A stretch of 64,000 nt of DNA from Yamagishiella unicocca (taxonomy: Eukaryota > Chlorophyta > Chlorophyceae > Chlamydomonadales > Volvocaceae), in NCBI GenBank assembly GCA_003116995.1, contig BDSL01000135.1, positions 1-64,000 of the forward strand. The letters are read 5' to 3'. A program made the translations under genes and the position numbers. Under the pieces are notes generated by a model that searched no databases, was not told the origin of the DNA, and saw nothing but the letters and a program-made list of their open reading frames with translations. Every line of letters starts with the position of its first letter. The stretch's first letter is position 1. Of the stretch, positions 23,569 through 32,989 are shown piece after piece.

Positions 23569-26500
23569 ATGGCCGCACCTGGTGATATTTTTACTGTAGA
23601 AGGCCGGAAATATCCTTTCCTTTCCATGAACTCTCAAGGCGTCCCTTGGCTGGCGCCGGCGGGCAGCGGTGCCGCTGGATCGGAAGCATTGCCAGAGGGA
23701 ACTAGCCTAGCACAGCATACAGCTGCACAAACCAGCCAGCGATCGGGACAGTCCGTAAAAGATGGTGCCAGTGGACGAGGCCGTGGCCGTGGGCGAGTGG
23801 GCAGGCCGCCATCATGTGCCCGCGGCCGGAGCCGTGGCGGCGGAGGTGCCAGCGGAAAGCGGCCCCGACCCGAAGATATGTCGGATACTGACGATGAAAA
23901 ACAACAGCCAAAACCGCAGCGGAAGCCACGGAGACAGACGTCATCCCAGTCTGGACGGAAGCAGGCATGCGTCTGGACACCCGACTCAGAGATAGCGCTC
24001 ATGGACCTCCTTTTGCTGCATATTGTGTCCGACCCGGGCGGTCACATGCAGCCGATGGAGATCAAATACGCCAAAGTCGTGTCGGGCATGAGGGTATGGG
24101 TTAACAACCACACCACCACGGCAGAAGGTATGGAGCCACGGTACTATACTGCCGAGGAGTGCAAGAACAAGCAGGCCAACATGAGCAAGAAGGCTCGTGA
24201 CTTGGCTAGCCTTCATCGGCGGGTCACCGGTGCAGCAGCTGAGGACCTATCTGGCGCGCTTGACATGGATGGAGCGACCATGGCGTGGGCAAACTTTGCA
24301 CATTATGTCAAGACGCTTGGGCAGGACCCCGGGCTTGGCATTGGTGGCAATCAGGCACAAGAGAGCCACCTGCCGTACACAGCGACAGAAACGAACTGTA
24401 CCACTGTGATGGATGGCAGTACTTACGTCGAGGAGGGGGATGCAGAGGATGACGAAGTTATGTCGCCAGACAAGGGCAGACAGACAGCGGGGGCGGACGC
24501 TACACAGACGCCATATCTCAGCTTTCGAGGGCTTCTGAGTGACACGCTAGATGGTTTACTTGTGAGCGGTGTACCTGGCAGCGGGAGCGGCGGACCTGGC
24601 AGTGGGGGTGCGGCACCCCGAAGCATGGGTGGCGGTGTACCTGGCAGCGGGAGCGGCGGACCTGGCAGTGGGGGTGCGGCACCCCGAAGCATGGGTGGCG
24701 GTGTACCTGGCAGCGGGAGCGGCGGACCTGGCAGTGGGGGTGCGGCACCCCAAAGCATGGGCGGCGGTGTACCTGGCAGCGGCAGCGGCGGACCTGACAG
24801 TGGTGGCGCTGCACCCCGAAGCATGGGCGGCGGTGTACCTGGCAGCGGGAGTGGTGTACCTGGCGGTGGCGGCAGTGGCGATGTACGGCGGCGTTTGGAT
24901 ACAGGTTTATCACGTCCCATTGATACACAGGTGCCCATTACTACAACAGCACCGACATCAGCAGGCAGCCCATCGCCAGGTCTGGCCAGGCCACCAAACG
25001 CAGGGGGCCGAAGAGGGGGTACACGAACCAGGGGAGGGAGGAGTAGGCAGCAGGCTCCACCGTCAGGTGCTGGTGGTTCTGGGGCATCACAGGCAGCAGA
25101 GATACCGGCTGAATCCACGGTGTTGCCACCACCTCCAATATTTAAGGCCCGCACCAACCATACTCAGTCGCAGTTCCTGTCAGCAATACAAGAAATATCC
25201 CAGTCCAGCAGGAAGGAAGACAACGCTGTACTGTTACAGATGTCAGAAATGCAAATGAAGATGAATAAGGACCTACAGATGACTTCTATGCAGATGAACA
25301 AGGACACTGCCGACCAGAACCGGCAGTTCATGGCCAGCATGATACAGGCCCTTGCCAGCGGTGCCTTTGGAAACATGGGCGGCAGTGGGATGGGCAGTGG
25401 CGGCGGCCTCGGCGGCAGCGGCGGTGCTGCCTTCGGTGGCATGGGCGGTGGCCTCGGCGGCAGCGGCGGTGCTGCCTTCGGTGGCATGGGCGGTGGCGGC
25501 CTGCATGGCAGCGGCGGTGCTGCCTTCGGTGGCATGGGCGGTGGCCTCGGCGGCAGCGGCGGTGCTGCCTTCGGTGGCATGGGCGGTGGCCTCGGCGGCA
25601 GCGGCGGTGCTGCCTTCGGTGGCATGGGCAGTGGCGGCCTGCATGGCAGCGGCGGTGCTGCCTTCGGTGGCATGGGCGGTGGCCTCGGCGGCAGCGGCGG
25701 TGCTGCCTTCGGTGGCATGGGCGGTGGCGGCCTGCATGGCAGCGGCGGTGCTGCCTTCGGTGGCATGGGCGGTGGCCTCGGCGGCAGCGGCGGTGCTGCC
25801 TTCGGTGGCATGGGCGGTGGCCTCGGTGGCAGCGGCGGTGCTGCCTTTGGCGACATGGGCGGTGGCCTCGGCGGCAGCGGCGGTGCTGCCTTTGGCGGCA
25901 TGGGCAGTGGCGGCATGCATGGCAGCGGCGGCGGCCTGCGTGGCAACGGTGGTGGCATGGACAGCAGCGGCGGCCTGGGCAGTGGCGGCCTCGGCAGTGG
26001 CGGCCTTGGCAGTGGCGGCCTCGGCAGTGGCGGCCTCGGCAGTGGCGGCGGCCTGCGTGGCAGCGGCGGCGGCCTGCGTGGCAACGGTGGTGGCATGGGT
26101 GGCAACGGTGGTGGCATGGACAGCAGCGGCGGCCTGGGCAGTGGCGGCCTCGGCAGTGGCGGCGGCCTGCATGGCAGCGGCGGCGGCCTGCGTGGCAACG
26201 GCGGTGGCATGGACAGCGGCGGCGGCCTGGGCAGTGGCGGCCTCGGCAGTGGCGGCCTGGGCAGTGGCGGCCTCGGCAGTGGCGGCCTCGGCAGTGGCGG
26301 CCTCGGCAGTGGCGGCGGCCTGCGTGGCAGCGGCGGCGGCCTGCGTGGCAACGGTGGTGGCATGGGTGGCAACGGTGGTGGCATGGACAGCAGCGGCGGC
26401 CTGGGCAGTGGCGGCCTCGGCAGTGGCGGCGGCCTGCGTGGCAGCGGCGGCGGCCTGCGTGGCAACGGTGGTGGCATGGACAGCGGCGGCGGCCTGGGCA

Positions 26501-26742
26501 GTGGCGGCCTGGACAGTGACGCAACCCCTTCAGGCCCTTCTTTATTATTTTATGTGCAGTCGAAACACCGACGTCAAACTCGCGAGCAAGGTGTCGGTAC
26601 GTCCCACCTCTGGCCATCCAGTACAGGACCATACCCATACACTTCTCCGGGGGTATGGGTGCTCGCACAACCCTGTCCGCGTGTTCAAAGATGTGCTCGT
26701 ACTTGTGCACAAAATCCCAAAAAAAAGCCTTGTGCATCCTAA
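23569..26742 (+). CDS. Harbinger Myb/SANT-like DNA-binding protein with Gly-rich repeats, 1057 aa
   Basis: One uninterrupted ORF inside the element. An N-terminal basic Gly/Arg region (GRGRGRGRVGRPPS) precedes a Myb/SANT-like domain at residues ~125-235, containing ACVWTPDSEIALMDLLLLHI, the conserved Trp, and EECKNKQANMSKKARDLASL. A first set of PGSGSGGPGSGGAAPRSMGG repeats lies at ~325-430. A short amphipathic helical stretch (MQMKMNKDLQMTSMQMNKDT) follows at ~560-590. The C-terminal ~380 residues are Gly/Ser/Ala repeats of the GGLGGSGGAAFGGMGG and GGLGSGG type. In PIF/Harbinger elements the Myb-like partner binds the terminal and subterminal DNA and helps transposase enter the nucleus. The last ~70 residues run antisense through the transposase remnant, so the natural C-terminus has probably been lost in a deletion. 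Confidence 0.8.
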   Translation: MAAPGDIFTVEGRKYPFLSMNSQGVPWLAPAGSGAAGSEALPEGTSLAQHTAAQTSQRSGQSVKDGASGRGRGRGRVGRPPSCARGRSRGGGGASGKRPRPEDMSDTDDEKQQPKPQRKPRRQTSSQSGRKQACVWTPDSEIALMDLLLLHIVSDPGGHMQPMEIKYAKVVSGMRVWVNNHTTTAEGMEPRYYTAEECKNKQANMSKKARDLASLHRRVTGAAAEDLSGALDMDGATMAWANFAHYVKTLGQDPGLGIGGNQAQESHLPYTATETNCTTVMDGSTYVEEGDAEDDEVMSPDKGRQTAGADATQTPYLSFRGLLSDTLDGLLVSGVPGSGSGGPGSGGAAPRSMGGGVPGSGSGGPGSGGAAPRSMGGGVPGSGSGGPGSGGAAPQSMGGGVPGSGSGGPDSGGAAPRSMGGGVPGSGSGVPGGGGSGDVRRRLDTGLSRPIDTQVPITTTAPTSAGSPSPGLARPPNAGGRRGGTRTRGGRSRQQAPPSGAGGSGASQAAEIPAESTVLPPPPIFKARTNHTQSQFLSAIQEISQSSRKEDNAVLLQMSEMQMKMNKDLQMTSMQMNKDTADQNRQFMASMIQALASGAFGNMGGSGMGSGGGLGGSGGAAFGGMGGGLGGSGGAAFGGMGGGGLHGSGGAAFGGMGGGLGGSGGAAFGGMGGGLGGSGGAAFGGMGSGGLHGSGGAAFGGMGGGLGGSGGAAFGGMGGGGLHGSGGAAFGGMGGGLGGSGGAAFGGMGGGLGGSGGAAFGDMGGGLGGSGGAAFGGMGSGGMHGSGGGLRGNGGGMDSSGGLGSGGLGSGGLGSGGLGSGGLGSGGGLRGSGGGLRGNGGGMGGNGGGMDSSGGLGSGGLGSGGGLHGSGGGLRGNGGGMDSGGGLGSGGLGSGGLGSGGLGSGGLGSGGLGSGGGLRGSGGGLRGNGGGMGGNGGGMDSSGGLGSGGLGSGGGLRGSGGGLRGNGGGMDSGGGLGSGGLDSDATPSGPSLLFYVQSKHRRQTREQGVGTSHLWPSSTGPYPYTSPGVWVLAQPCPRVQRCARTCAQNPKKKPCAS
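25380..26515. repeat. coding Gly-rich tandem repeats in the Myb-like gene
   Basis: Nested repeats of 45-60 bp built from GGCAGCGGCGGTGCTGCC and GGCAGTGGCGGCCT units. Higher-order blocks are duplicated (for example 26040-26140 against 26310-26410). The array stays in frame throughout. Confidence 0.88.
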
Positions 26743-27109
26743 AGGCAAGTAGATACTCAGCGTCTTCAAGGTCAGGGTAAAGAAGGCCAGTCCTGCTCCA
26801 CCTTTCGTTTACGTGCGCCTCCCATAGGCCCTTCCGCTGCTCTGTGTTCACAACCCGATGCCCACGTCGTGCACGTGCTATCTTAACAGCACGAACTGCC
26901 CAAAGTCTGCGCCGCTGTCGATCTTTTGGCACGGTGTTGAGGACCCATGGGTTGCCAAAAAGCGCCAGCTCTGTGAGCATCCGGCGTCGTGCTGAGCTTT
27001 GCCTTAATAAGAAAGGATTAAATGTTACTGGCGTATATGCTATTGGCGGCGGCGTCAAAAACTGGAGGATCAGCAGCCAAATGGCCGGTGACATCGTCCG
27101 CCGCCACAT
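26510..27109 (-). pseudogene. Harbinger transposase (HARBI1-type), truncated before the DDE domain
   Basis: The minus-strand frame from 27109 encodes about 200 residues typical of the N-terminal half of PIF/HARBI1 nucleases: AFRMHKAFFWDFVHKYEHIF, PEKCMGMVLYWMARGGTYRH and LAREFDVGVSTAHKIIKKGL (a helix-turn-helix). At about 26510 the frame runs into the antisense of the Gly-rich repeats of the Myb-like gene. The frame stays open to 25328, but only as low-complexity Cys/Arg/His repeats. The DDE catalytic half (Asp..Asp..Glu) found downstream in complete copies is missing. The start codon is uncertain because several in-frame Met precede the conserved part. Confidence 0.78.
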
Positions 27110-27270
27110 TTTTGCCCACGTATAGGAAAATGTTTGTTACGTTGTGTAGTGTAAAAAGCTATAAGAATAGAGTATATGTAGTTCACCAATTCGCAAACCG
27201 TGTTGATTTTGTGCAGAAATGACCATGTGAACACCAATTCGGAAAAGGCCCCGAATTGTCGAGAACCCGA

Positions 27271-27289
27271 ACCACATGTGAACTGGCCC
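27271..27289 (-). repeat. right TIR of Harbinger element
   Basis: ACCACATGTGAACTGGCCC, followed by TAA. It is the exact reverse complement of the left TIR. Confidence 0.93.
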
Positions 27290-27487
27290 TAAAAGAACCA
27301 GGATAAAATGCGCTAATACCGGAATCCAAGATTCACGCATGAATGCCTTTAAGTTGAGTAAACACGGCCAGAGTCGTTTCCGGGAGAAGGATAGGTACTC
27401 TGACCCAGAGCTCATAAAAGACGTTCTTTCAGATCCCAACAGCCAAGTGGTGGCGGACTATACTGACCCTCACAATACGAATAAGGT

Positions 27488-27509
27488 TGTTTTTCAGCGC
27501 CCTCATTCT
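27488..27509 (+). repeat. 22-bp direct repeat, left copy
   Basis: TGTTTTTCAGCGCCCTCATT plus CT, identical to 28849-28870. The two copies bound the whole insertion in the DUF4258-like coding sequence, which includes the 1165-bp element and a further ~170 bp. Confidence 0.9.
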
Positions 27510-27513
27510 ATAA

Positions 27514-28678
27514 GAGCCTATTTCCACTTGATTTTATTTAAGGAGTTTAAGAAATTTTAAGTCGGACTAAACTATCACAAAATCGTAGTGCATTTCCAGG
27601 TGTGGGATTGTAGATGTTATTTAAGGCGCCGACGCGCACGAGCATCTTCGGGACGTATAAACCGACTCGTTTCTTTACAAGCTTTATAGATTTGGGTACA
27701 GCAATCATCAAAGATGCCGAATGATACTAATCGCCGCCGCTTCCTGGCGGCGGTGGCTGCCAGCAAATCGACCGGCCACCCGGCCATGGCCGTGTTCCCG
27801 TGTTCCCAAGAATGACCGGCTAGCCGGTCATGGCCGTGTTCCCGCCTTACGTCCCCACAGAATCCCTTAGTATGACGGATAAGAACTCTTCAATGTGTCC
27901 GGACAACTCGCACGGGCGGGAACACGGCCGAAAAGGCTGGGAACACGGTCATGACACGCACCGTGTTCCCGCCAATAACCCAGTGTTCCCAACGATTTCC
28001 GGCCTAATATCATTCGCAGGATGTCCGGTACCCCAGAATACGACGGATAAGAGCATTTCGATGTGTCCGGACAACTCGCAAGGGCGGGAACACGGCCGAA
28101 AAGGCTGGGAACTAACACGGTCATGACACGCCACATCAGCATCAGCAGAGTCTGGCCCACGGTGACATCCGACAACTCCCTTAATAGTTCAAGCTCTTTG
28201 GCTTGCTGGCTTGGCTGTCGCATGCGCACAAGATTGGCTGAACCAGTCGCGTCTTGGCGTAGGGCTATGCCAGGGTTCCGCAGCATGATCGCCGGCGGGA
28301 ATTGGAGGTGCACAATCCCTCCCGCTAATTTGCCTAAAGAGTGGTAAATATGTTGAAAGGAAGGATTTTAAAGTGCTCTGGTGAAAAGCAACTATGTGGG
28401 CTATGTCAGCTCTAAAGCCCCGCTCGCAAAAAAAGTACTTGGCCGGGACCAAGTACTATAATTTTCCCTCCAGTTTCGAGGCGCTGATACTACCTTTTTG
28501 TATGAAACGTTCTTATGTCAAAATTACTTCTAAAACGCGGAACCGTGCTACGTGGAGTACGGGCCAGCCTTAACTATTTGGCGCTAAGTCGGCTAAACTG
28601 CCTCTAAGCCTTCTACGTTTCCACTTGAACAGGATTTAGACCAAAATCGCGTTCTAAACCTTAAGTGGAAATAGGCTC
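27514..28678. mobile_element. non-autonomous Harbinger-like element, 1165 bp
   Basis: Inverted ends GAGCCTATTTCCACTT (27514-27529) and AAGTGGAAATAGGCTC (28663-28678) are flanked by TAA duplications (27511-27513 and 28679-28681). No ORF of useful length is present. The interior contains an ~88-bp duplicated block and several GTGTTCCC palindromic pieces. TAA targets suggest mobilisation by a PIF/Harbinger transposase, but the TIR differs from that of the neighbouring 4-kb element, so it is another family. It interrupts the DUF4258-like coding block. Confidence 0.82.
27873..28132. repeat. duplicated ~88-bp block inside the small element
   Basis: ACGGATAAGA(A/G)C and GTGTCCGGACAACTCGCA, then GGGCGGGAACACGGCCGAAA and a TCATGACACG end, occur at about 27873-27960 and again at about 28043-28132. 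The second copy carries a 4-base insertion. Confidence 0.85.
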
Positions 28679-28848
28679 TAACTGTAGTTTGATTTTCGCA
28701 GCGTTCACAAGTCGATTATTTCGCTCTTCAATACCCACCCAATCGTGTTTGTTACGCGAAGTTAAGGGGCGCCCCTTTGGCGCCGGTGTGACGCCAAAAG
28801 TGCCTCCCCTTTTACGTGAATTTGATACGGAGGGGAACCGCTCCTAGC

Positions 28849-28870
28849 TGTTTTTCAGCGCCCTCATTCT
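28849..28870 (+). repeat. 22-bp direct repeat, right copy
   Basis: Identical to 27488-27509. Coding resumes in frame immediately after it. It may be a target-site duplication of a larger insertion or a product of repair. Confidence 0.9.
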
Positions 28871-30035
28871 GCTGAGATTCGACCTGGTGTGTTCAGACAA
28901 GGTATCATTCGCATCAGCGTGGCATTGGATTCCAAGCCTTGGACGATTTGCTCTTCTTACTTCACTAGCCAGATTCAGAATTACTGGGATGTCAACAAGC
29001 GCCCAAGGTGGGTTGCGAGTAAAAAAAACTGTCCACACGAATGTACACCTTGCAAGCGTTGTGTTTTTAACACATGCTGGCGTGTGCCTACAGACCCCAA
29101 CCTCCGGCTTCCGCATCAGGCCAAAGGCGCGCCTAAGGTGCCCGCCATAGTGCGGCTTACGTCTAACCCTGTCAAAACGAAGGACAACTTGTAAGTGCAG
29201 ACTGACTTTGCGGGTACAAAGGCAACTGGCCGGCCTTTTTCTCAGGTGCAGTGTTTGCCTACACAGGCCGTTCTGTCACTTCGAGGCCAGAATCTTCGAT
29301 GAAGATGACGTTGTGACCATCTACTTCATGAAGACCTTCCCGGGGCTCATTGTTGAGTCTGACCACGTGACGCCAGGCCTGCTTGTGGACTACAACGAGG
29401 ACAACCAGATCGTGTCGTTTGACATCGAAGGCGCAGCCAAGCGGCTGCACTGCCATTTCTGGGACACCCCCGAGATGGTGGATAACATGCCGTCGTGGAC
29501 GCTGGCCCGAACGTACGATGCGTGCGGGGACCGGCTGGTCGTGTATTTCACGGCGTCAATGCCGGGCGTTGGCGACGTGGGCACCCAGTTGCTACCGACG
29601 GATGACTCTCGGATCTCCGTGCTGACGCTTAACGGCTCGTGGGAAGGCGTAGTTGTAGACGGAGCCAAAAAAGCCGTCGCTCAGCCATAACTTTGAGGAT
29701 GCCCTGGAGTCCTGTGGTGGTGGGTCTTCCAAGGGCGCCACTGCCTTGCGGTGGTCTGGTGCAGTCTGCGGTTGGCCTGTGTGCTGAGTTGCAGAGAGGA
29801 CGGATGGTTGTTTGATGCCTTGTATACCTGCCTTGCTGTCCCCGAGTCTGCACAGCGACTTTGAGTCGTCATGGGGGTCTGCTCTGATGACACCCCAGAG
29901 CGACGAGAGGGAATGTTCGACGCACAGCTGGGCATGGTTGCAGGCGATAGTACTAGCTTTGCGGAGTAGAGGGAGAGTCCTGGGTGTGCAGCTCTGAGGT
30001 GGACATCGGGCCACTTCCGGGCCACTTTCACTTCG

Positions 30036-30122
30036 CTCAGGCCACTTCCGTTCTGAACCCAAACCGCACCTGCGGTTTGGGTTCAGAACTGCGGTTTGGG
30101 TTCAGAACGGAAGTGGCCTGAG
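30036..30122. repeat. three-copy foldback, 33-bp arms
   Basis: Arms 30036-30068 and 30090-30122 are exact reverse complements. A partial third copy in the right-arm orientation (30071-30089) sits between them. The arm contains TTCTGAACCCAAACCGCA. Confidence 0.93.
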
Positions 30123-30360
30123 GAGGAGGGCAGGGGGAGCTGTCTCGTGGGTTAGACTGGACTGGACTTGGTTGTGAGAGAGTTGACCTGTCCTGATGTA
30201 GCCTGGCTGATGTCCCTGGGATGTCATGGGCAATACTGAACAAAGCATCTAGTGTGTAGCAACCTAATCGTGCGCCCGATCCAGAGCGGAAATGGCCCTC
30301 TACGGCGGATCCGGATTGAGGAGCACAAGGGACAATGTACGTGGGTGTCGTTGGGTGCTT

Positions 30361-30464
30361 GAACAATAAGCGGCCGCCTGCGCAGCATACTGGTACCTAT
30401 AGGTACCAGTGTGCTGCGCAGGCGATAGGTACCAGTATGCTGCGCAGGCGGCCGCTTATTGTTC
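30361..30464. repeat. three-copy foldback, 40-bp arms
   Basis: Arms 30361-30400 and 30425-30464 are exact reverse complements. A partial third copy (30401-30424, one mismatch) lies between them. The arm contains GCGGCCGCCTGCGCAGCATA. Confidence 0.93.
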
Positions 30465-31590
30465 GTTAGCTAACGAATTGGCTTCTACAGCACAGCGTTG
30501 TAACGTGCACGTGAACACGAATCGCCGCGCCGATCCAGAGCCTGCAAATCATTTGCAACGAAACATTCTGTCAAATGACCTCGCTCCATCACATCGCTTG
30601 CGTGTTCGGGCTGCGTTGCGCTGCTTTAGCAAATTGTCGGTTGCCGCGTCTTAGTCACACCAGATACGTATTGCACCCACGACTCCTATAAGACATTTCC
30701 AACCCTCAAATCACAAATATAGAATACAAAATAACGGTTCCTTCATGATTTTTTTCACATTGGTAAGCTTGTTCCGAAGCAGACCCATAGCGACGAGCAG
30801 CTGCGCGCAGCAGGTCACCGCGACTGGGTCCAGTACTGCATCGATCTCTCACTGCTGAACTGGTCATAATGAATGGATGCCCAACAGCCGAGTCGGAAGG
30901 AGCGCCATGGCGCTTCGCCAAGGAGTGGACCGCCTTTCTCTTGTGTCCGCCGGATACATTACGAGGTTCCCGCGGGCCCCCAGTGCGCAGCGGGCGGCGC
31001 TGCGGCGCCGTGCGACAGGATACGTTACAGCCGCTCCCATGGCACTCCTGCGGCCAAGGGCGGTCCTGCCCGCAGGCTATGCGCGCAGCGGAAGGCGGTG
31101 CGTCCGCGAGGTTGTAATGTATCTAGGACAGAAAATACCAAGCGGTGGTGGTGGCATGGTGGCGCGCTTTTCAGACATCATCATCACTACCATGTATCGT
31201 GGCGGGGCGCCAGTTGCCGGGAAGCAGCTTGCCGCGATGCCGCCGTGCAGCCACCACTTGACCCTCTCCCACAACACGCGTGACCGAGGGGGCGGAGACG
31301 GAGGCGGAAGCCTCAGGCGAGCCAGCTGGCGAGCCAGCTTGTAGGGCTCGAAAGCCATAACGGGTGTGCTTTTTCAAGGTGATGTGCGACTTGCCAAGAT
31401 GAGAGAGCCATTTTTTGCCCTGCGATTGGAGCATTGCATGGTATATTATTTTATTGTGTTGTAAACCAACAAACCAGGTCGGTGACAACGCAAGGAACCC
31501 TCAAGGAAGCGAGCTACTATGGCGAATGGATTCTTTGTGAATTAATTGCGCAAACTCTTGGACGCTGAAGCGGGCGCACGATTCGTCACA
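30465..31590. other. unassigned region
   Basis: Overlapping ORFs of up to 155 codons at 30869-31344 have no recognisable domain and no supporting splice structure. The flanks are AT-richer. Nothing else was identified. Confidence 0.4.
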
Positions 31591-31795
31591 CGCATGGGCG
31601 TCACATGGGCGTCACACACACGGGCGTCACATGGGCGTCACACACACGGGCGTCACATGGGCGTCACACACATGGGCGTCACATGGGCGTCACATGGGCG
31701 TCACATGGGTGTCACACACATGGGCGTCACACACATGGGCGTCACACACATGGGCGTCACACACATGGGCGTCACATGGCCGTCACATGGGCGCA
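31591..31795. repeat. 15-bp minisatellite, locus 2
   Basis: About fourteen copies of ATGGGCGTCACACAC and its shortened form ATGGGCGTCAC, the same unit as at 22237-22390, 9.2 kb away. The flanking sequences do not match, so the arrays are not part of one simple segmental duplication. Confidence 0.95.
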
Positions 31796-32989
31796 CTCAC
31801 AGGACGGAGGCGGAGCAAGTACTACGGGGCCACGGCAGGGCCCGCTGGGACGCCTTGCATCGCACATTGGTTGGGACGTGGAGTGCTGTTCACGAACTGC
31901 GTGTACGGCAGCAGACTGGTGTTTTACTGGGACCGAGGTGGCATGGCTCTCTGCAGGCGATGTCACGGGGACAAGTGGGGATCTTCACGCAGGGGTACGG
32001 TGCCGGGTTGCTGTGCAGTGTTTCGGCGTGTTTAGGGACCTCGACACACATGTGGCTGCCCCTGTTGCTAGGCGTGCCGCTGCTGCACAGCAAGCGCTCT
32101 GGGGTTTTGTAACAGCAAGAGGGTTATCCTTGCCCGATTCTCGGGCAGGATGTCCGATGAGTTACGCAAATGTTGGTGACTCGAAACTCACATCACAACG
32201 TCTTATGTCTGTCAGTGCACTCGCGCCTCTGCCGCGCACACCGCACGGCCACGCCTGCGTTCGTCGCCAGCGTGGACTCCATTGTCACCCGTCCCCCGGC
32301 GAAAACATAAAAACACCCAAAATGCGGCGTGCGCTGAGAACTCAGCCCCAAGGGTACAAGAAAGACATGCCAGAAGCGTGCGGGCCCCCTCATCCATGTA
32401 AAACCCTAAACCCCAGCAGCACGTGCCTCCCCCCCCACACGTAACTTTGCACGCCCAATCGCCATCATCGCTACCCCTGTTTCCTAGGGAACATTTCCTC
32501 TGCTTTCTGCCTCTCCTCCTCTCGGCCTCACGACCACTTAGCCCGCGCAAAGCACCCCCCCCCCCCGAGACCTCCGTCTCCTATGTCGTGTAACCGGGTC
32601 TTCTCGGCCCCCCCTTCGGTGCTCCGTCCTCTGTCCCGTCCCCGCAAGGTACCGACCGTACTGTACACGTCAAACCACCCCCCATCGTGTGTACCAAACG
32701 TCTCCTAATCGGTCTTACTCTTACTTTTCAATGCCCACATACGTGCTTCCCCTCATATACCCTTCCCGCCCCACTCCCAAGACGCGACAGCCCCTCCCCT
32801 TGATACGCGTGCGCCCCCGCGGCGGAGCGCGCCTAAGCATCGGCTTTTCAACCTGCGTTGCCGTTCTCGCTTATTTATACTAGACCCGCTCCGCTCGCTG
32901 TCCCACCTGCAGTCCCGCCGGCGTCCAGAGGGAGCCGCCGGCTGCCGCTATCATAGCCCAGTCGACGACCAGTACCGTCCCCAAGACCC
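31796..32989. other. region downstream of the wax-synthase-like gene
   Basis: Probably includes the 3' UTR of the minus-strand gene ending at 32990. Plus-strand ORFs here resemble no known family. A copy of a dispersed ATGTCGTGTAACCGGG motif lies at 32583-32598. Confidence 0.45.

Larger units (their letters stand above)
23275..27289. mobile_element. PIF/Harbinger DNA transposon, 4015 bp
   Basis: Terminal inverted repeats GGGCCAGTTCACATGTGGT (23275-23293) and ACCACATGTGAACTGGCCC (27271-27289) are perfect 19-bp complements. They are flanked by direct TAA duplications (23272-23274 and 27290-27292). The TWA target, the GGG-starting TIR and two convergent genes, a Myb/SANT-like protein and a HARBI1-type protein, are diagnostic for PIF/Harbinger. 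The sequence just inside both ends is rich in CGAATTGG/CCAATTCG motifs, possible transposase or Myb-protein binding sites. The transposase lacks its DDE half, so this copy is probably not autonomous. Confidence 0.92.
27339..29690 (+). pseudogene. DUF4258-like plus DUF2283-like gene, interrupted by a transposable element
   Basis: Three coding blocks share one reading frame once spliced or healed. Block 1 (27339-27513) has a DUF4258-type start (LSKHGQSRFREKDRYSD, IKDVLSDPNSQVV, KVVFQRPHS). Block 2 (about 28855-29190) resumes at the same QRPHS codons after a 1.3-kb insertion and completes the fold (GIIRISVALDSKPWTICSSY), followed by a Cys-rich segment (CPHECTPCKRCVFNTC). A consensus donor GTAAGTG at 29191 and acceptors at about 29248 or 29268 keep frame into block 3, a DUF2283-type domain (ARIFDEDDVVTIYF, VESDHVTPGLLVDYNED, IVSFDIEGAAKRL), and a ~70-residue tail ending at the TAA at 29690. 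In prokaryotes DUF4258 belongs to the RelE/barnase-like toxin-type nucleases and DUF2283 to small antitoxin-like proteins. Their activity here is not known. As it stands block 1 hits a TAA at the insertion, so this allele is broken unless the insert is spliced out. Confidence 0.6.

Noticed and set aside
25328..26510. Minus-strand continuation of the transposase ORF as a Cys/Arg/His-rich protein
   Set aside because: It is exactly the antisense of the Gly-rich repeat array of the Myb-like gene, and open frames on every strand are expected there.
30869..31344. 155-codon ORF as a gene
   Set aside because: It overlaps other equally long frames in GC-rich sequence and has no domain or splice context.
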